Source: an uncultured Bacilli bacterium (GTDB lineage: Bacteria > Bacillota_I > Bacilli_A > RFN20 > CAG-826). From it: DNA of 64,000 nucleotides. Both the position numbers and the translations under genes were made by a program. Location of the stretch: assembly GCA_934700895.1 (NCBI GenBank), contig CAKUXV010000002.1, forward strand, positions 1 to 64,000, given 5' to 3'. The stretch's first letter is position 1; each line of letters begins with the position of its first letter. Shown one piece after another: positions 16,958-24,640 of this stretch. The notes under the pieces were generated by a model. It was not told the DNA's origin, did no database searches, and saw nothing but the letters and a program-made list of their open reading frames with translations.

Positions 16958-17453
16958 GAATTTTCCTCCTGTCGAACCATCTAGAGTTTAGCCATTCTCC
17001 CGCCGAGCGGGGGTTTAACAAAGAAGTCTAAAACGTAAACGAAATGATCCAAGATTTGTTTAAGGGCTTTGAACCAAATCAATGGGAGAGACTTGAACTG
17101 CGGCATAAGCGGGCGTTGCCGGTTATGCAGTTTTGCAATAACGTGCTCCGTGCCTGCGCACGGGACAATCAAAGGAGCGGAATGGATACACGTACCCCCT
17201 CTTTTTGAAAGAAGAGGCGTGCAAGTCCCCCTCGTTTTCGTTTTGTTTAAGGCGATTTTGCTTTGTTAAAGGGCAATTTCGTTCCTATTGAATAAGATGG
17301 AATCACGTTAAGCCCGAGCAAAGGAGGGAGGAGTTGGGAGGGCGTAACGGAATGCGATATGAAAGCAGGGGTGCGGTCACATCAATAAATAAGAATCAAA
17401 GAATTTCTGCTTGGCAACAAGGAGAGGTTTGCTCGGTTCCCCAGAGAATCAGT
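16958..17453. other. 496-bp gap with small hairpins, no recognised gene
   Basis: The stretch between divergent genes contains the start signals of both. It also has three GC-rich hairpins: CCGCC-gag-CGGGGG-like near 16995-17012, CCGTGC-ctg-CGCACGG near 17148-17163, and CCTCTT..AAGAGG near 17198-17217. The short frames here resemble no family. A structured RNA is possible, but I could not match it to RNase P, tmRNA, SRP or 6S RNA. Confidence 0.4.
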
Positions 17454-17918
17454 ATGAAAAAAGTAGCTATAATCTTCACTTGGATCGGCATGGGCCTTAC
17501 GGTTCTTTTCTACGCGGCCATGATGATCGTTGGCTTAGGGATGAACAACAAGGAGAACCTGGTCTTCGTCCTCTATTTGATTCCCATTATTCTAAGTTCC
17601 ATTTCTTGTTTCATCGCGACGAAAAGCTTAAACGATGACGATAAGAAAACCTGGGTAGGCGTGCTGAGCGCCCTGCTCTGCGGCTTTGTTGGGGGAATCC
17701 TTTATTTAACTTGGACCCCGACAGAACCCAAGGTTAAAAAGAAAATGCCCCTTGTTGAAGAGAGCATGAATCGTCCCAGCATCCCCGATCAAATCCTGGA
17801 ACTTAAAGACTTGAAAGATATTGGAGCAATATCACCGGAAGAATACGAAGCCCGTTGCCAGTCTCTTTTAAAGAAGCGGGGCTCGGACGAACAAACACAA
17901 AAGGAAACGGCTGGCTAA
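17454..17918 (+). CDS. Small membrane protein with C-terminal SHOCT domain
   Basis: 154 aa. I choose ATG 17454 (MKKVAIIFTWIG); a longer frame upstream is not protein-like. Three TM helices lie at about 3-28, 35-55 and 66-84, followed by a Lys-rich linker and a SHOCT motif (about 110-142; IPDQILELKDLKDIGAISPEEYEARCQSLLKKR). SHOCT is a short helical motif often found at the end of membrane or phage-derived proteins and thought to drive oligomerisation. No strong ribosome binding site is visible. Confidence 0.75.
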   Translation: MKKVAIIFTWIGMGLTVLFYAAMMIVGLGMNNKENLVFVLYLIPIILSSISCFIATKSLNDDDKKTWVGVLSALLCGFVGGILYLTWTPTEPKVKKKMPLVEESMNRPSIPDQILELKDLKDIGAISPEEYEARCQSLLKKRGSDEQTQKETAG

Positions 17919-17935
17919 AATGCTTAGCCTTTTTT
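17913..17935 (+). terminator. Intrinsic terminator overlapping the stop codon
   Basis: GGCTAA-aatgc-TTAGCC followed by T6. The left arm contains the TAA stop of the SHOCT protein gene. Confidence 0.75.
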
Positions 17936-17986
17936 ATATTCACAAACCGCATTGATGGAATTTTTTAGATTTGATTTAAAATATTT

Positions 17987-18217
17987 ATGGAGGCATTTCT
18001 TACGAACCATCCTGAACCCGATAGCAAAACTCCCGGTCTACTCATGGATCTCTTCTTTTCGGATAAGCCCTATGACCCTTGCGATTGGCTCGATCCCCGC
18101 AATGCGTTTCTTTTTGAAGACGATTGGATCAATGAGCCCTATAAGGACTTAGATCCCGAAACGCGGAAACTCCTAGAAGTGGACACGAACAAAGACGATC
18201 CCTTCCGTGTGGATTAA
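17987..18217 (+). CDS. Small acidic hypothetical protein
   Basis: 76 aa, strongly acidic, rich in Asp and Pro (FFSDKPYDPCDWLDPRNAFLFEDDW, DLDPETRKLLEVDTNKDDPFRVD), soluble, no family recognised. No ribosome binding site is seen before the ATG; TAAAAT at 17977-17982 lies 4 nt upstream, a little close but similar to the leaderless layout of nearby genes. A strong terminator follows, which supports a transcription unit. Confidence 0.6.
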   Translation: MEAFLTNHPEPDSKTPGLLMDLFFSDKPYDPCDWLDPRNAFLFEDDWINEPYKDLDPETRKLLEVDTNKDDPFRVD

Positions 18218-18236
18218 TTACAGTTAGATACCGCTT

Positions 18237-18265
18237 AAGGCCGTGGGACACCCTCGGCCTTTTTG
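18237..18265 (+). terminator. Intrinsic terminator
   Basis: Stem AAGGCCG..CGGCCTT around a tgggacaccct loop (GGG/CCC inside can extend the stem), ending in T5. Confidence 0.8.
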
Positions 18266-18300
18266 CTATTTCGACCTCTTCAAAAAAGTCGGTATGGCGA

Positions 18301-18306
18301 TATAAT
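18301..18306 (+). promoter_or_regulatory. -10 box TATAAT placed for a leaderless transcript
   Basis: A perfect TATAAT ends 6 nt before the ATG at 18313, with no ribosome binding site between. Confidence 0.75.
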
Positions 18307-18312
18307 TAGACC

Positions 18313-18696
18313 ATGACATTCCTGGACTTACTTGCCTTTAAAAAGATGACGATTTATCGCTTGTCCCAGTTAAGTGGTATTCCAAAGACCACCTTAACAG
18401 ATTTGGGCTCGGGCAAAACGTCTTTGTTAGACGCTTCGGGAAGGACGTTACTAGGCATCTCCAAAGTCTTAAAGGTCAGTATCGAAGAACTATTAGAACT
18501 AGAGCCGGAAGAAGATATGAAGAAATTGCCGCCTTATTTAGCGGAGGCGATCGCCAAATATCGCAAATCCATCCGAACCGATAGTCTTCACATGGATTGC
18601 TGTGCGATGGAACTCAATAGCGATTTAAACATCGCCGAAGTCGAAGGGGATGTATGGAAAGAAGTCGCCGATCGCATCCGCAATCGTTATTTTTAA
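18313..18696 (+). CDS. XRE-type HTH regulator paired with a HipA-like kinase
   Basis: 127 aa. Residues 1-62 form a short helix-turn-helix (LAFKKMTIYRLSQLSGIPKTTLTDLGSGKTSLLDASGRTLLGISKVLKVSIEELLEL). The remaining 60 residues (KKLPPYLAEAIAKYRKSIRTDSLHMDCCAMELNSDLN) are a helical tail that might contact the partner. The gene begins without a ribosome binding site behind a -10 box, and ends 12 bp before the HipA-like gene, which has a strong one. The arrangement matches HipB-HipA antitoxin-toxin pairs, with this protein as repressor and antitoxin. The pairing is inferred from order and family. Confidence 0.8.
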   Translation: MTFLDLLAFKKMTIYRLSQLSGIPKTTLTDLGSGKTSLLDASGRTLLGISKVLKVSIEELLELEPEEDMKKLPPYLAEAIAKYRKSIRTDSLHMDCCAMELNSDLNIAEVEGDVWKEVADRIRNRYF

Positions 18697-18708
18697 GGAG
18701 GGGTGTCC

Positions 18709-19599
18709 ATGATTGATTTTTCTTCTTTACCCACCAAAAAGAAAGCCTATGGCGGGAAAAACGGAAGCAAGCTGTCCGTGGTTTATCAAGGGGAGCTCTA
18801 TATGCTGAAACTCCCCTCCCATTCGACGAAAAATCCAAAACTGTCGTACGCGAATAGCACGGTCTCCGAATACCTTGGCTGCCATATTTTCAATCTGCTT
18901 GGAATTAAGGCCCAAGAAACGTTATTGGGAACCTATGACCACCATGGCAAAACCCTCATCGCTGTTGCCTGCAAAGATTTCACCTCGTTTGATACCTGCA
19001 TTTTGGATTTTGCTTCGGTTAAGAACCAAGTCGTCGAATGTTCTAGCAACGGATATGGGGTTCAGCTAGAAGATGTGCTCTTTGCCATCCGTCATCAATT
19101 CGTGACGGAGAAAAAGGAATTAGAAGCCTATTTCTGGGATATGTTTGTCGTCGATGCCTTTATCGGCAACTGGGACCGGCATAACGGCAACTGGGGATTT
19201 TTGTATAGCCAAGAAAAGGATGAACTCGAGCTTGCCCCAATCTTTGACTGCGGCTCCTCCTTATTCCCCCAAGTGGACGAGGAGATGATGGAAACGATTC
19301 TAGGTTCCAAAAAAGAACGGAATATGCGCGTCTATGAGGTTCCGACTTCTTCGCTAATGATAGGAACCCATCGAATCAACTACTATAAGTTGATTACCTC
19401 CTTGGAATATTCAGGCTGCAATGAAGCCTTAAAACGCATCGTCCCTCGGATTCATTTGGATGAAATCAACGCTCTGATCGACCAAACCGAACCGTTAAGC
19501 GAAACGGCCAAGCGTTTTCTAAAAACCATGCTCCGATTACGGAAAGAAATGATTTTGGATGTGGCGTATAAAAAGCTAAGGAAAGAAGTGGTCTCCTAA
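18709..19599 (+). CDS. HipA-like Ser/Thr kinase (short, HipT/CtkA-size)
   Basis: 296 aa from ATG 18709 with AAGGAGGGG upstream; GTG at 18703 overlaps that site and is rejected. Kinase residues are visible: ATP-binding Lys in YMLKLPSHS (about 29), the catalytic loop NWDRHNGNWGF with D156, H158 and N159, and the metal-binding DCGSS (D180). Classical HipA has about 440 residues including an N-terminal subdomain 1; this protein lacks it and is nearer to HipT or CtkA in size. Such kinases phosphorylate aminoacyl-tRNA synthetases or other targets and stop growth. The catalytic residues look intact, so the HTH protein in front is probably needed as antitoxin. The stop shares bases with the stop of the minus-strand remnant behind it. 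Confidence 0.85.
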   Translation: MIDFSSLPTKKKAYGGKNGSKLSVVYQGELYMLKLPSHSTKNPKLSYANSTVSEYLGCHIFNLLGIKAQETLLGTYDHHGKTLIAVACKDFTSFDTCILDFASVKNQVVECSSNGYGVQLEDVLFAIRHQFVTEKKELEAYFWDMFVVDAFIGNWDRHNGNWGFLYSQEKDELELAPIFDCGSSLFPQVDEEMMETILGSKKERNMRVYEVPTSSLMIGTHRINYYKLITSLEYSGCNEALKRIVPRIHLDEINALIDQTEPLSETAKRFLKTMLRLRKEMILDVAYKKLRKEVVS

Positions 19600-19786
19600 T
19601 TCGACTTGGAACGCTTTTTCAATAATTTATAGAAATAGGATTCGTTTTCGATATGGACGATTTCGCGGATTTCTGAGATGGTATAGAAGCCTGTTTGCTT
19701 TAACATGAGCGCGTATTCAATCTTGCTCGTGTTAAAAAACTCGTCATCGTGGTCCCCAATTTTTTCTTGAATTAGCTGCAGATATC
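19596..19786 (-). pseudogene. C-terminal remnant of a helix-turn-helix (AraC-like) regulator
   Basis: Read on the minus strand from about 19784, the frame gives LQLIQEKIGDHDDEFFNTSKIEYALMLKQTGFYTISEIREIVHIENESYFYKLLKKRSKSN, ending with TAG at 19598-19596. The SEIREIVHIENESYFYKLLKKR part is the second AraC HTH. The rest of the gene is missing: right beyond the break at about 19786 an unrelated plus-strand fragment begins. Confidence 0.65.
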
Positions 19787-20178
19787 AAATGGTCTATTCG
19801 GTTGGAGCAGAAGTTCTTGACTGCGCCTTTAACGAAAATGACCCCACCCAAAACACGAATCAAGGCGGCAATGTTCGCCTGGCCGTTCATGAATACGGAA
19901 AGGGCCGCGCGGTCTATTTGTTTGGGTTATTCGATTCCTTCGATGCCTTCCCTTTATTTTATAAATCCCTCCCTTGGGCCTCCCATAAAGAAGCGGACTA
20001 TCAAAAGGCGTTATCAAGCAGCCCAAGCGTCGATTGCTATTATTACGACAATACGGGCAGCTATGCTTTGCTCAATAATCTTGGGGAAGAAGAGAAAACC
20101 ATCTTCTACGATATTCATGGCAAGCCAACCGAAATGACTTTGAAGGGTCATGAAATCCGCTGGATTGCAAAGGAATAA
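19787..20178 (+). pseudogene. C-terminal fragment of a GH112 galacto-N-biose/lacto-N-biose phosphorylase
   Basis: About 130 codons open from the break point. YSVGAEVLDCAFNENDPTQNTNQGGNVRLAVHEYGKGRAVYLFGLFDSFDAFPLFYKSLPWASHKE and the tail SVDCYYYDNTGSYALLNNLGEEEKTIFYDIHGKPTEMTLKGHEIRWI match the end of GH112 phosphorylases, whose full length is about 720 residues. These enzymes phosphorolyse beta-1,3-galactosyl-HexNAc from host mucin or milk glycans. The catalytic barrel is missing and there is no ribosome binding site before the ATG at 19789. I take it as a dead remnant. Confidence 0.7.
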
Positions 20179-20196
20179 TCTCTCGTTTAACGATAT

Positions 20197-20232
20197 AAAA
20201 AGCGCATTTTCTCCTCGAATCGGCGTTTTTTC
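20197..20232 (+). terminator. Possible intrinsic terminator
   Basis: AAAAAGCGC and GGCGTTTTTT flank a 17-base loop; the GC part is only three pairs, but the T-run is good. Confidence 0.4.
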
Positions 20233-20318
20233 TTTGTCAAAAAATAAGATAGAATCGAATAAATTTTCTTTTTGTACAAAACTAGTAGTGCTATACTAGA
20301 TATGTACAGGAGCCAATT

Positions 20319-21545
20319 ATGATAAAAAGAACAATCGAAATGGTGGTCCGTAAATCTTTGCGGACATTCCCCGTCACGGCCTTAGTTGGCGCAAGACAGG
20401 TGGGCAAATCCACGCTATCGAATCAAATAGGAAAGGAACTTGGGTATACTTACGTATCTTTGGATGATTTGACGCTGCGTGCAGATGCCAATCGTGATCC
20501 CCAGTTCTTTTTATCTCGCTTTAAAGCCCCGTTAATTATTGATGAGGCTCAAAAAGCCCCGCCTCTATTCGATGAAATCGCCCACCTTGTTAACGCTGCC
20601 CGCCTTGCGGGAAAGAATGCCAACGGGATGTATTTATTAACGGGATCGGAAGCCGATGATTTAAAAGGAAAAATTCAAGAGTCCCTTGCGGGAAGAGCCA
20701 ATCTCATTGATATGTATTCCCTTTCTTTCGATGAGATTTTGGAACGGGAGGAAATACCTTTGTCGGACGATCCTTCTTCCTATTTTTCCTTCGAAAGTGC
20801 GGATTCCGTTGAAGAGGTTTTTAATCGTATCGTCACGGGAGGATATCCTGAATTGTTCGTGAATAAGGAGCTGGAACCACAAATTTTTTATGCTGCCTAT
20901 TTAAAAACTTATATCGAACACGATGTAAGGAAAAAGATTCAAGATGCCAACGAAATGAAATTCACCCAGTTCCTCCAATATTGTGCTTCGTTAACGGGGC
21001 AAGAACTAAATCGTACGAAAATATCCAAAGCCATCGGCATTGAAATGAGAACCGTAGACGCCTGGCTATCGATATTAGTTAAAACGAACATTGTTCGCCT
21101 CCTCCAACCTTATGTGGATTCTTCTTTGACGAAACGGATTGTTCGAACGCCAAAATTATATTTTCAAGATACGGGTTTAGCATCGTATTTGGCTCGTTTG
21201 GGAGGCCCTAAAAATTTGTTGCTTAGCTATTTTGCTGGATCCTTCTTTGAAACCTATTGCGTCAACGAAATTATAAAAGGCTTTAACAATACGGATAGAA
21301 AGGCGGAGTTTTACTATTATAGAGACAATCATCAAAATGAAATTGATCTCGTGATGTTGGAAAACGGCGTTTTGCATCCTGTTGAAATCAAGATGACCAT
21401 GAACCCTGGCGTTTCTGATGTTAAAGCGTTTTCACAACTTCAGGGATCGGCTTATCGAATGGGGACGGGGTATTTGATTTGCATGGTGAACCGTTTGTCC
21501 AAAATCAAAGACAACGTTTTCTCTCTGCCTTTATCCGCGATTTAA
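20319..21545 (+). CDS. AAA+ ATPase with DUF4143 domain, intact
   Basis: 408 aa, ATG 20319 with AGGAG 9 nt upstream and a TATACT -10 box (20292-20297) inside a small dyad TAGTA-gtgcta-TACTA that could be an operator. Walker A is VGARQVGKST, Walker B is LIIDEAQKAP, sensor I is YLLTGSEADDL. The C-terminal DUF4143 part includes DTGLASYLARLGG and a PD-(D/E)XK-like NEIDLVMLENGVLHPVEIKM. These ATPases are abundant in gut anaerobes in many copies; their biological role is not established, though mobility and defence links are common. This copy has every motif. Confidence 0.9.
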   Translation: MIKRTIEMVVRKSLRTFPVTALVGARQVGKSTLSNQIGKELGYTYVSLDDLTLRADANRDPQFFLSRFKAPLIIDEAQKAPPLFDEIAHLVNAARLAGKNANGMYLLTGSEADDLKGKIQESLAGRANLIDMYSLSFDEILEREEIPLSDDPSSYFSFESADSVEEVFNRIVTGGYPELFVNKELEPQIFYAAYLKTYIEHDVRKKIQDANEMKFTQFLQYCASLTGQELNRTKISKAIGIEMRTVDAWLSILVKTNIVRLLQPYVDSSLTKRIVRTPKLYFQDTGLASYLARLGGPKNLLLSYFAGSFFETYCVNEIIKGFNNTDRKAEFYYYRDNHQNEIDLVMLENGVLHPVEIKMTMNPGVSDVKAFSQLQGSAYRMGTGYLICMVNRLSKIKDNVFSLPLSAI

Positions 21546-21547
21546 AT

Positions 21548-22096
21548 TTACAAACGGCTTAAATCCTGCACACCGTGGAATAAGATGGTGTCCCAACCTA
21601 ACTCATGAGGAACCACTAAATTCGCGGGATTATCATCGATCATGGTATAGGAGTAGTTCGGTCCCATATCCTTTTGAACGTATTCGTAGATTTCCTTCTC
21701 GGGCTTAACTAAATGCAAGGCAGAACTCGAATAGATTTTTTTAAAATAGGGTTCCATGCCTTGAAGGTGGAATAAGTGTTCCACCATTCCAGTCGGTGCA
21801 TTGCTAAGCAAGCAAATATCGTGCGTTTTCGATAATTCTTTGACACGTTCTAAATTGGCTAGACGCGGATGAGTTTGCTCGACCCATGCCCTTTTGAATT
21901 CGGAGGCGGGAACTCCGAATCGACGTTCCCATTCTTCAAAGGCTTCCTCTTGGTCTAATTCTCCTCGGTCAATCCGCGGGAAATATTCGTTTTTGATCGA
22001 TTCCCCTAGGCGATCTCCAAAATATCGCCTTAAAACAACCGGGGCGATTTCATCGAAGAGAACCCCAAAGCAATCAAAGACCAACAAGGATTTCAT
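21548..22096 (-). CDS. HAD-family hydrolase (HAD-IA, YihX-like)
   Basis: 182 aa from ATG at 22096; a longer in-frame extension to 22228 is not protein-like. HAD motifs: I, LLVFDCFGVLFDE with nucleophile D8; II, LLSNAPTG; III, the Lys in LVKPEKEIYEY; IV, MIDDNPANLV. The helical cap lies between motifs I and II. It probably dephosphorylates a small sugar or nucleotide phosphate in the cytosol; the substrate cannot be told. The stop is 2 bp from the convergent ATPase stop. There is no ribosome binding site, and TATACT lies just before the ATG. Confidence 0.85.
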   Translation of the reverse strand: MKSLLVFDCFGVLFDEIAPVVLRRYFGDRLGESIKNEYFPRIDRGELDQEEAFEEWERRFGVPASEFKRAWVEQTHPRLANLERVKELSKTHDICLLSNAPTGMVEHLFHLQGMEPYFKKIYSSSALHLVKPEKEIYEYVQKDMGPNYSYTMIDDNPANLVVPHELGWDTILFHGVQDLSRL

Positions 22097-22102
22097 GCTT
22101 TT

Positions 22103-22108
22103 AGTATA
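22103..22108 (-). promoter_or_regulatory. -10 box TATACT placed for a leaderless transcript
   Basis: On the minus strand TATACT ends 6 nt before the ATG of the HAD gene, and the sequence between is AAAAGC, with no ribosome binding site. Confidence 0.7.
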
Positions 22109-22239
22109 GCCTTCCCTCCTAAGAAAATAATCCTTTTTTCCATCCTCGACCCCCTTCCCCTTTGGCCGAATCGGATTATCCTTATTAATAGAAGAAGGAA
22201 TTCCGGGGAAAGGTTCTTGCTTCGTCAAGGAGTTTTTCC

Positions 22240-22602
22240 ATGCAGCCTTTATCCCTAGAAATCGATTTGATTCCTGTCTATGAATCCGATTTTAAAATTC
22301 GTAAACGCCTTTTTAATGAAGTCAGCCAATCCGTCCATTTGACCAAAACAGAAGGTCGGATCCTTTGGACGTTGCTTCGTAAAAAAGGGAAGATCGTCCA
22401 AAAGCGGTGGGTCAGTTATGATTGCTATGGAACCGGAAAAGGGGTTTGCTCGCGTAGCCTTGACGTTCACATTGCGAATTTAAGAAAAAAAGTCTTTCCC
22501 TTAGGGATTGAAATCGAGACGGTTTACGGAAAAGGGTGGGCCATCAAAAGAAGCGAGATGAAGCGAGAAAACTTTGGAGATATGTCGCTTAAGCGTATAT
22601 AA
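22240..22602 (+). CDS. Stand-alone OmpR/PhoB-type winged-helix protein
   Basis: 120 aa, ATG 22240 with AAGGAG upstream. The C-terminal 85 residues carry the Trans_reg_C fold (VHLTKTEGRILWTLLRKKGKIVQKRWVSYDCYG, then CSRSLDVHIANLRKKVFPLGIEIETVYGKGWAIK), in which RSLDVHIANLRKK is the recognition helix. There is no receiver domain and no sensor kinase nearby, so it is not an ordinary response regulator. It probably binds DNA as a one-component regulator. The stop overlaps the -10 box of the tRNA promoter. Confidence 0.85.
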   Translation: MQPLSLEIDLIPVYESDFKIRKRLFNEVSQSVHLTKTEGRILWTLLRKKGKIVQKRWVSYDCYGTGKGVCSRSLDVHIANLRKKVFPLGIEIETVYGKGWAIKRSEMKRENFGDMSLKRI

Positions 22603-22603
22603 T
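22598..22603 (+). promoter_or_regulatory. -10 box of the tRNA pair
   Basis: TATAAT ends 15 nt before the first tRNA and overlaps the winged-helix gene's TAA (22600-22602). Confidence 0.65.
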
Positions 22604-22618
22604 ACGTACGCCTTATCT

Positions 22619-22694
22619 CCTCCCTTAGCGTAGTGGTTAGCGCGAGCGACTTATAATCGCTAGGTCGCTGGTTCAAGTCCAGCAGGGAGGACCA
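22619..22694 (+). tRNA. tRNA-Ile (anticodon UAU)
   Basis: A full cloverleaf with encoded CCA. Acceptor CCTCCCT pairs with AGGGAGG; D stem GCGT/GCGC; anticodon stem AGCGA/TCGCT around loop CTTATAA, giving anticodon TAT (22652-22654); T arm GCTGG-TTCAAGT-CCAGC; discriminator A73. It reads AUA directly. Most bacteria read AUA with a lysidine-modified CAU tRNA, so a UAU isoacceptor is less common. Confidence 0.95.
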
Positions 22695-22703
22695 GGCGAA
22701 GAC

Positions 22704-22795
22704 GGAGAAATACCCAAGTGGCTGAAGGGGTCGGTCTTGAAAACCGATAGTGGGCCTCCGGTCCAGCTAGGGTTCGAATCCCTATTTCTCCGCCA
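22704..22795 (+). tRNA. tRNA-Ser (anticodon UGA)
   Basis: Acceptor GGAGAAA pairs with TTTCTCC; discriminator G and encoded CCA. Anticodon stem TCGGT/ACCGA with loop CTTGAAA gives TGA (22738-22740). The long variable arm with GGCCTCCGGTCC is typical of tRNA-Ser. It lies 9 nt behind tRNA-Ile, probably one transcript. Confidence 0.97.
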
Positions 22796-22805
22796 TTGAA
22801 AATTC

Positions 22806-22829
22806 AACACGGAGAAATCCGTGTTTTTT
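22806..22829 (+). terminator. Intrinsic terminator of the tRNA unit
   Basis: AACACGGA-gaaa-TCCGTGTT followed by T4 and C. Confidence 0.85.
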
Positions 22830-23104
22830 CTTTTGGATATCTCTATTATGCTTTCTTTGGGGGATTGTACATCCCAACGCATATATTTATTAAATTAAGA
22901 AAAACTAAATTTTGGCTTTTCTGTTTTTAGAACTTGTTCAAATAATGTAAATTGGGGTCGAATATTGTTTTGGTTATTTCTATATAGCACTTTTTTTGCA
23001 ATGTAAGTCTAAAATTTAGTATTTTTAAAAAGTTTTTGACTTGAATTTCAAATACTTTTTTATTTTTTATATACTTTACGTTATACTTAAAAAGGAGCTT
23101 AATT
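22830..23104. other. AT-rich gap before the second intact DUF4143 ATPase
   Basis: About 275 bp, much richer in A and T than its surroundings, with no convincing gene. It holds TATACT boxes at 23070-23075 and 23082-23087 and AAAGGAG before the ATG at 23105. The base composition matches the next gene and suggests they arrived together. Confidence 0.5.
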
Positions 23105-24334
23105 ATGAATGAACTTATAAATCGTCCCGAATACCTAAACCAGTTGATTGAAAACAAGGACGTTGATTTAGTGAAAATAATAACAGGCATCCGTAGATGC
23201 GGCAAGTCTTCTTTATTGGATTTATTTCACCAATACCTTTTGCACACCGGTGTACCAGAAAATAACATCATTCATATGAATCTCGAATCATTACGCTATC
23301 GGAATCTTTTAGACTACGTGGCTTTCTATGATTATGTTTCAAAGCGCATCCCTAAGGCGGGAAAAGCCTATTTGATATTTGATGAATTGCAGATGGTCGA
23401 ACACTGGGAAAAAGCAATCGAGTCTTTTCGCCTGGATTTTAATGTCGACATTTATATCACGGGTTCGAATGCTTATTTATTATCCAGTGAATTCTCGACG
23501 TTATTATCAGGAAGATATGTGGAAATACGCATGCTGCCCCTTTCTTTTAGAGAATTTCTAAAATTCTATTGTTTTGAAGCATCCGTCAGCATAGAAGAAA
23601 AGTTCCAGAAATATCTTCAGTTTGGCGGAATGCCTATTTTAAGAGAATATCAATTTAATGAAGCAAGAAGCAATCAAGCCCTCGAAGGGATTTATTCAAC
23701 AATCGTCTTAAAAGATGTTTTGCTTCGTAATCCACAAGCAGATCAATCTACCCTGGAAAAGCTCATATTGTTCCTTTGCTCAAATATCGGCAGTATTACT
23801 TCACCTAACAGTATTGGAAACTCTTTGTCACAAGAGGCAAATATTAATAAAGGAAAGGATAGAAGTATTGCTAGTAAAACAGTCGACAAGTATCTTAGAA
23901 TGCTGCACGAAGCCTTCTTTTTCTCCTCTGTCCGACGGTATGATGTAAAAGGCAAACAATTTCTAAAGACTTTAGAAAAGAACTATATTATTGACCTTGG
24001 TTTTAGAAATATGCTGTTAGGATATCGTGATGCAGATAGAGGGCATATTCTAGAAAATGTTGTATTTTTAGAGCTTGTTCGAAGAGGCTATCATGTATAC
24101 GTTGGTAAAATCGGGGAACTTGAGACTGATTTTATAGCCGAAAAGCCAAACGAAAAAATGTACATTCAAGTAACAGAAAGCATGCAGTCGCCTGAGACAC
24201 GGGAACGTGAATTAAGACCATTACGAATGATTGATGATAATTATGAGAAAGTCGTTCTATCAATGGATAGAAATTATATAAATTCTTATGAGGGCATCAA
24301 ATCCGTGAATTTAATTGACTGGCTATTGCAATAG
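23105..24334 (+). CDS. AAA+ ATPase with DUF4143 domain, AT-rich and intact
   Basis: 409 aa, ATG 23105 with AAAAGGAG upstream. Walker A is TGIRRCGKSSLLD (around residue 30), Walker B is YLIFDELQ, sensor I is IYITGSNAYLLS, then RYVEIRMLPLSFREFLKFY and the DUF4143 part (IDLGFRNMLLGYRDADRGHILENVVFLELVRRGYHVYVGK, DFIAEKPNEKMYIQVTE). It is the same subfamily as the broken gene at 1-841 and shows what that gene's K-D-V motif should be (TIVLKDVLLRN). It uses AUA codons and A/T-ending codons far more than the lipoprotein genes of the window, a sign of recent transfer. The cellular role is unknown. Confidence 0.9.
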   Translation: MNELINRPEYLNQLIENKDVDLVKIITGIRRCGKSSLLDLFHQYLLHTGVPENNIIHMNLESLRYRNLLDYVAFYDYVSKRIPKAGKAYLIFDELQMVEHWEKAIESFRLDFNVDIYITGSNAYLLSSEFSTLLSGRYVEIRMLPLSFREFLKFYCFEASVSIEEKFQKYLQFGGMPILREYQFNEARSNQALEGIYSTIVLKDVLLRNPQADQSTLEKLILFLCSNIGSITSPNSIGNSLSQEANINKGKDRSIASKTVDKYLRMLHEAFFFSSVRRYDVKGKQFLKTLEKNYIIDLGFRNMLLGYRDADRGHILENVVFLELVRRGYHVYVGKIGELETDFIAEKPNEKMYIQVTESMQSPETRERELRPLRMIDDNYEKVVLSMDRNYINSYEGIKSVNLIDWLLQ

Positions 24335-24421
24335 GCTAAAAGAATTTTCATCGTTGGATTGAAATGGCTGTCAGATGAAAAAGTTCGAAAAAATTCTACA
24401 TTGCCCCGCCAATAGGAACAA

Positions 24422-24443
24422 GCACGGCTTCGGCCGTGTTTTT
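24422..24443 (+). terminator. Intrinsic terminator
   Basis: GCACGGC-ttcg-GCCGTGT followed by T4, with a stable UUCG tetraloop. Confidence 0.85.
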
Positions 24444-24444
24444 A

Positions 24445-24640
24445 TTGCCTTCTTATAAGCAAATAATTTCAATTTTGTTTCCGGGTGCAGAGGTCCATCT
24501 TTTCCATCAAATCCGTTTGGGCCGTTGCGTTGATGAGAAAGACGACGTGCATTTAAGCGTTGCGATGGATATCAAAGGAATTGGCCCAACTCGGCTGAAC
24601 CGACTCTTTCAAGTTTATTCGGGAGAAGGGCGATTGGCCG
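24445..24640. other. Unassigned stretch
   Basis: One plus-strand frame (24436-24678) is open but starts inside the terminator and resembles no family (HLFHQIRLGRCVDEKDDVHLSVAMDIKGIG). It overlaps the end of the minus-strand pseudogene. It is possibly a remnant. Confidence 0.35.
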
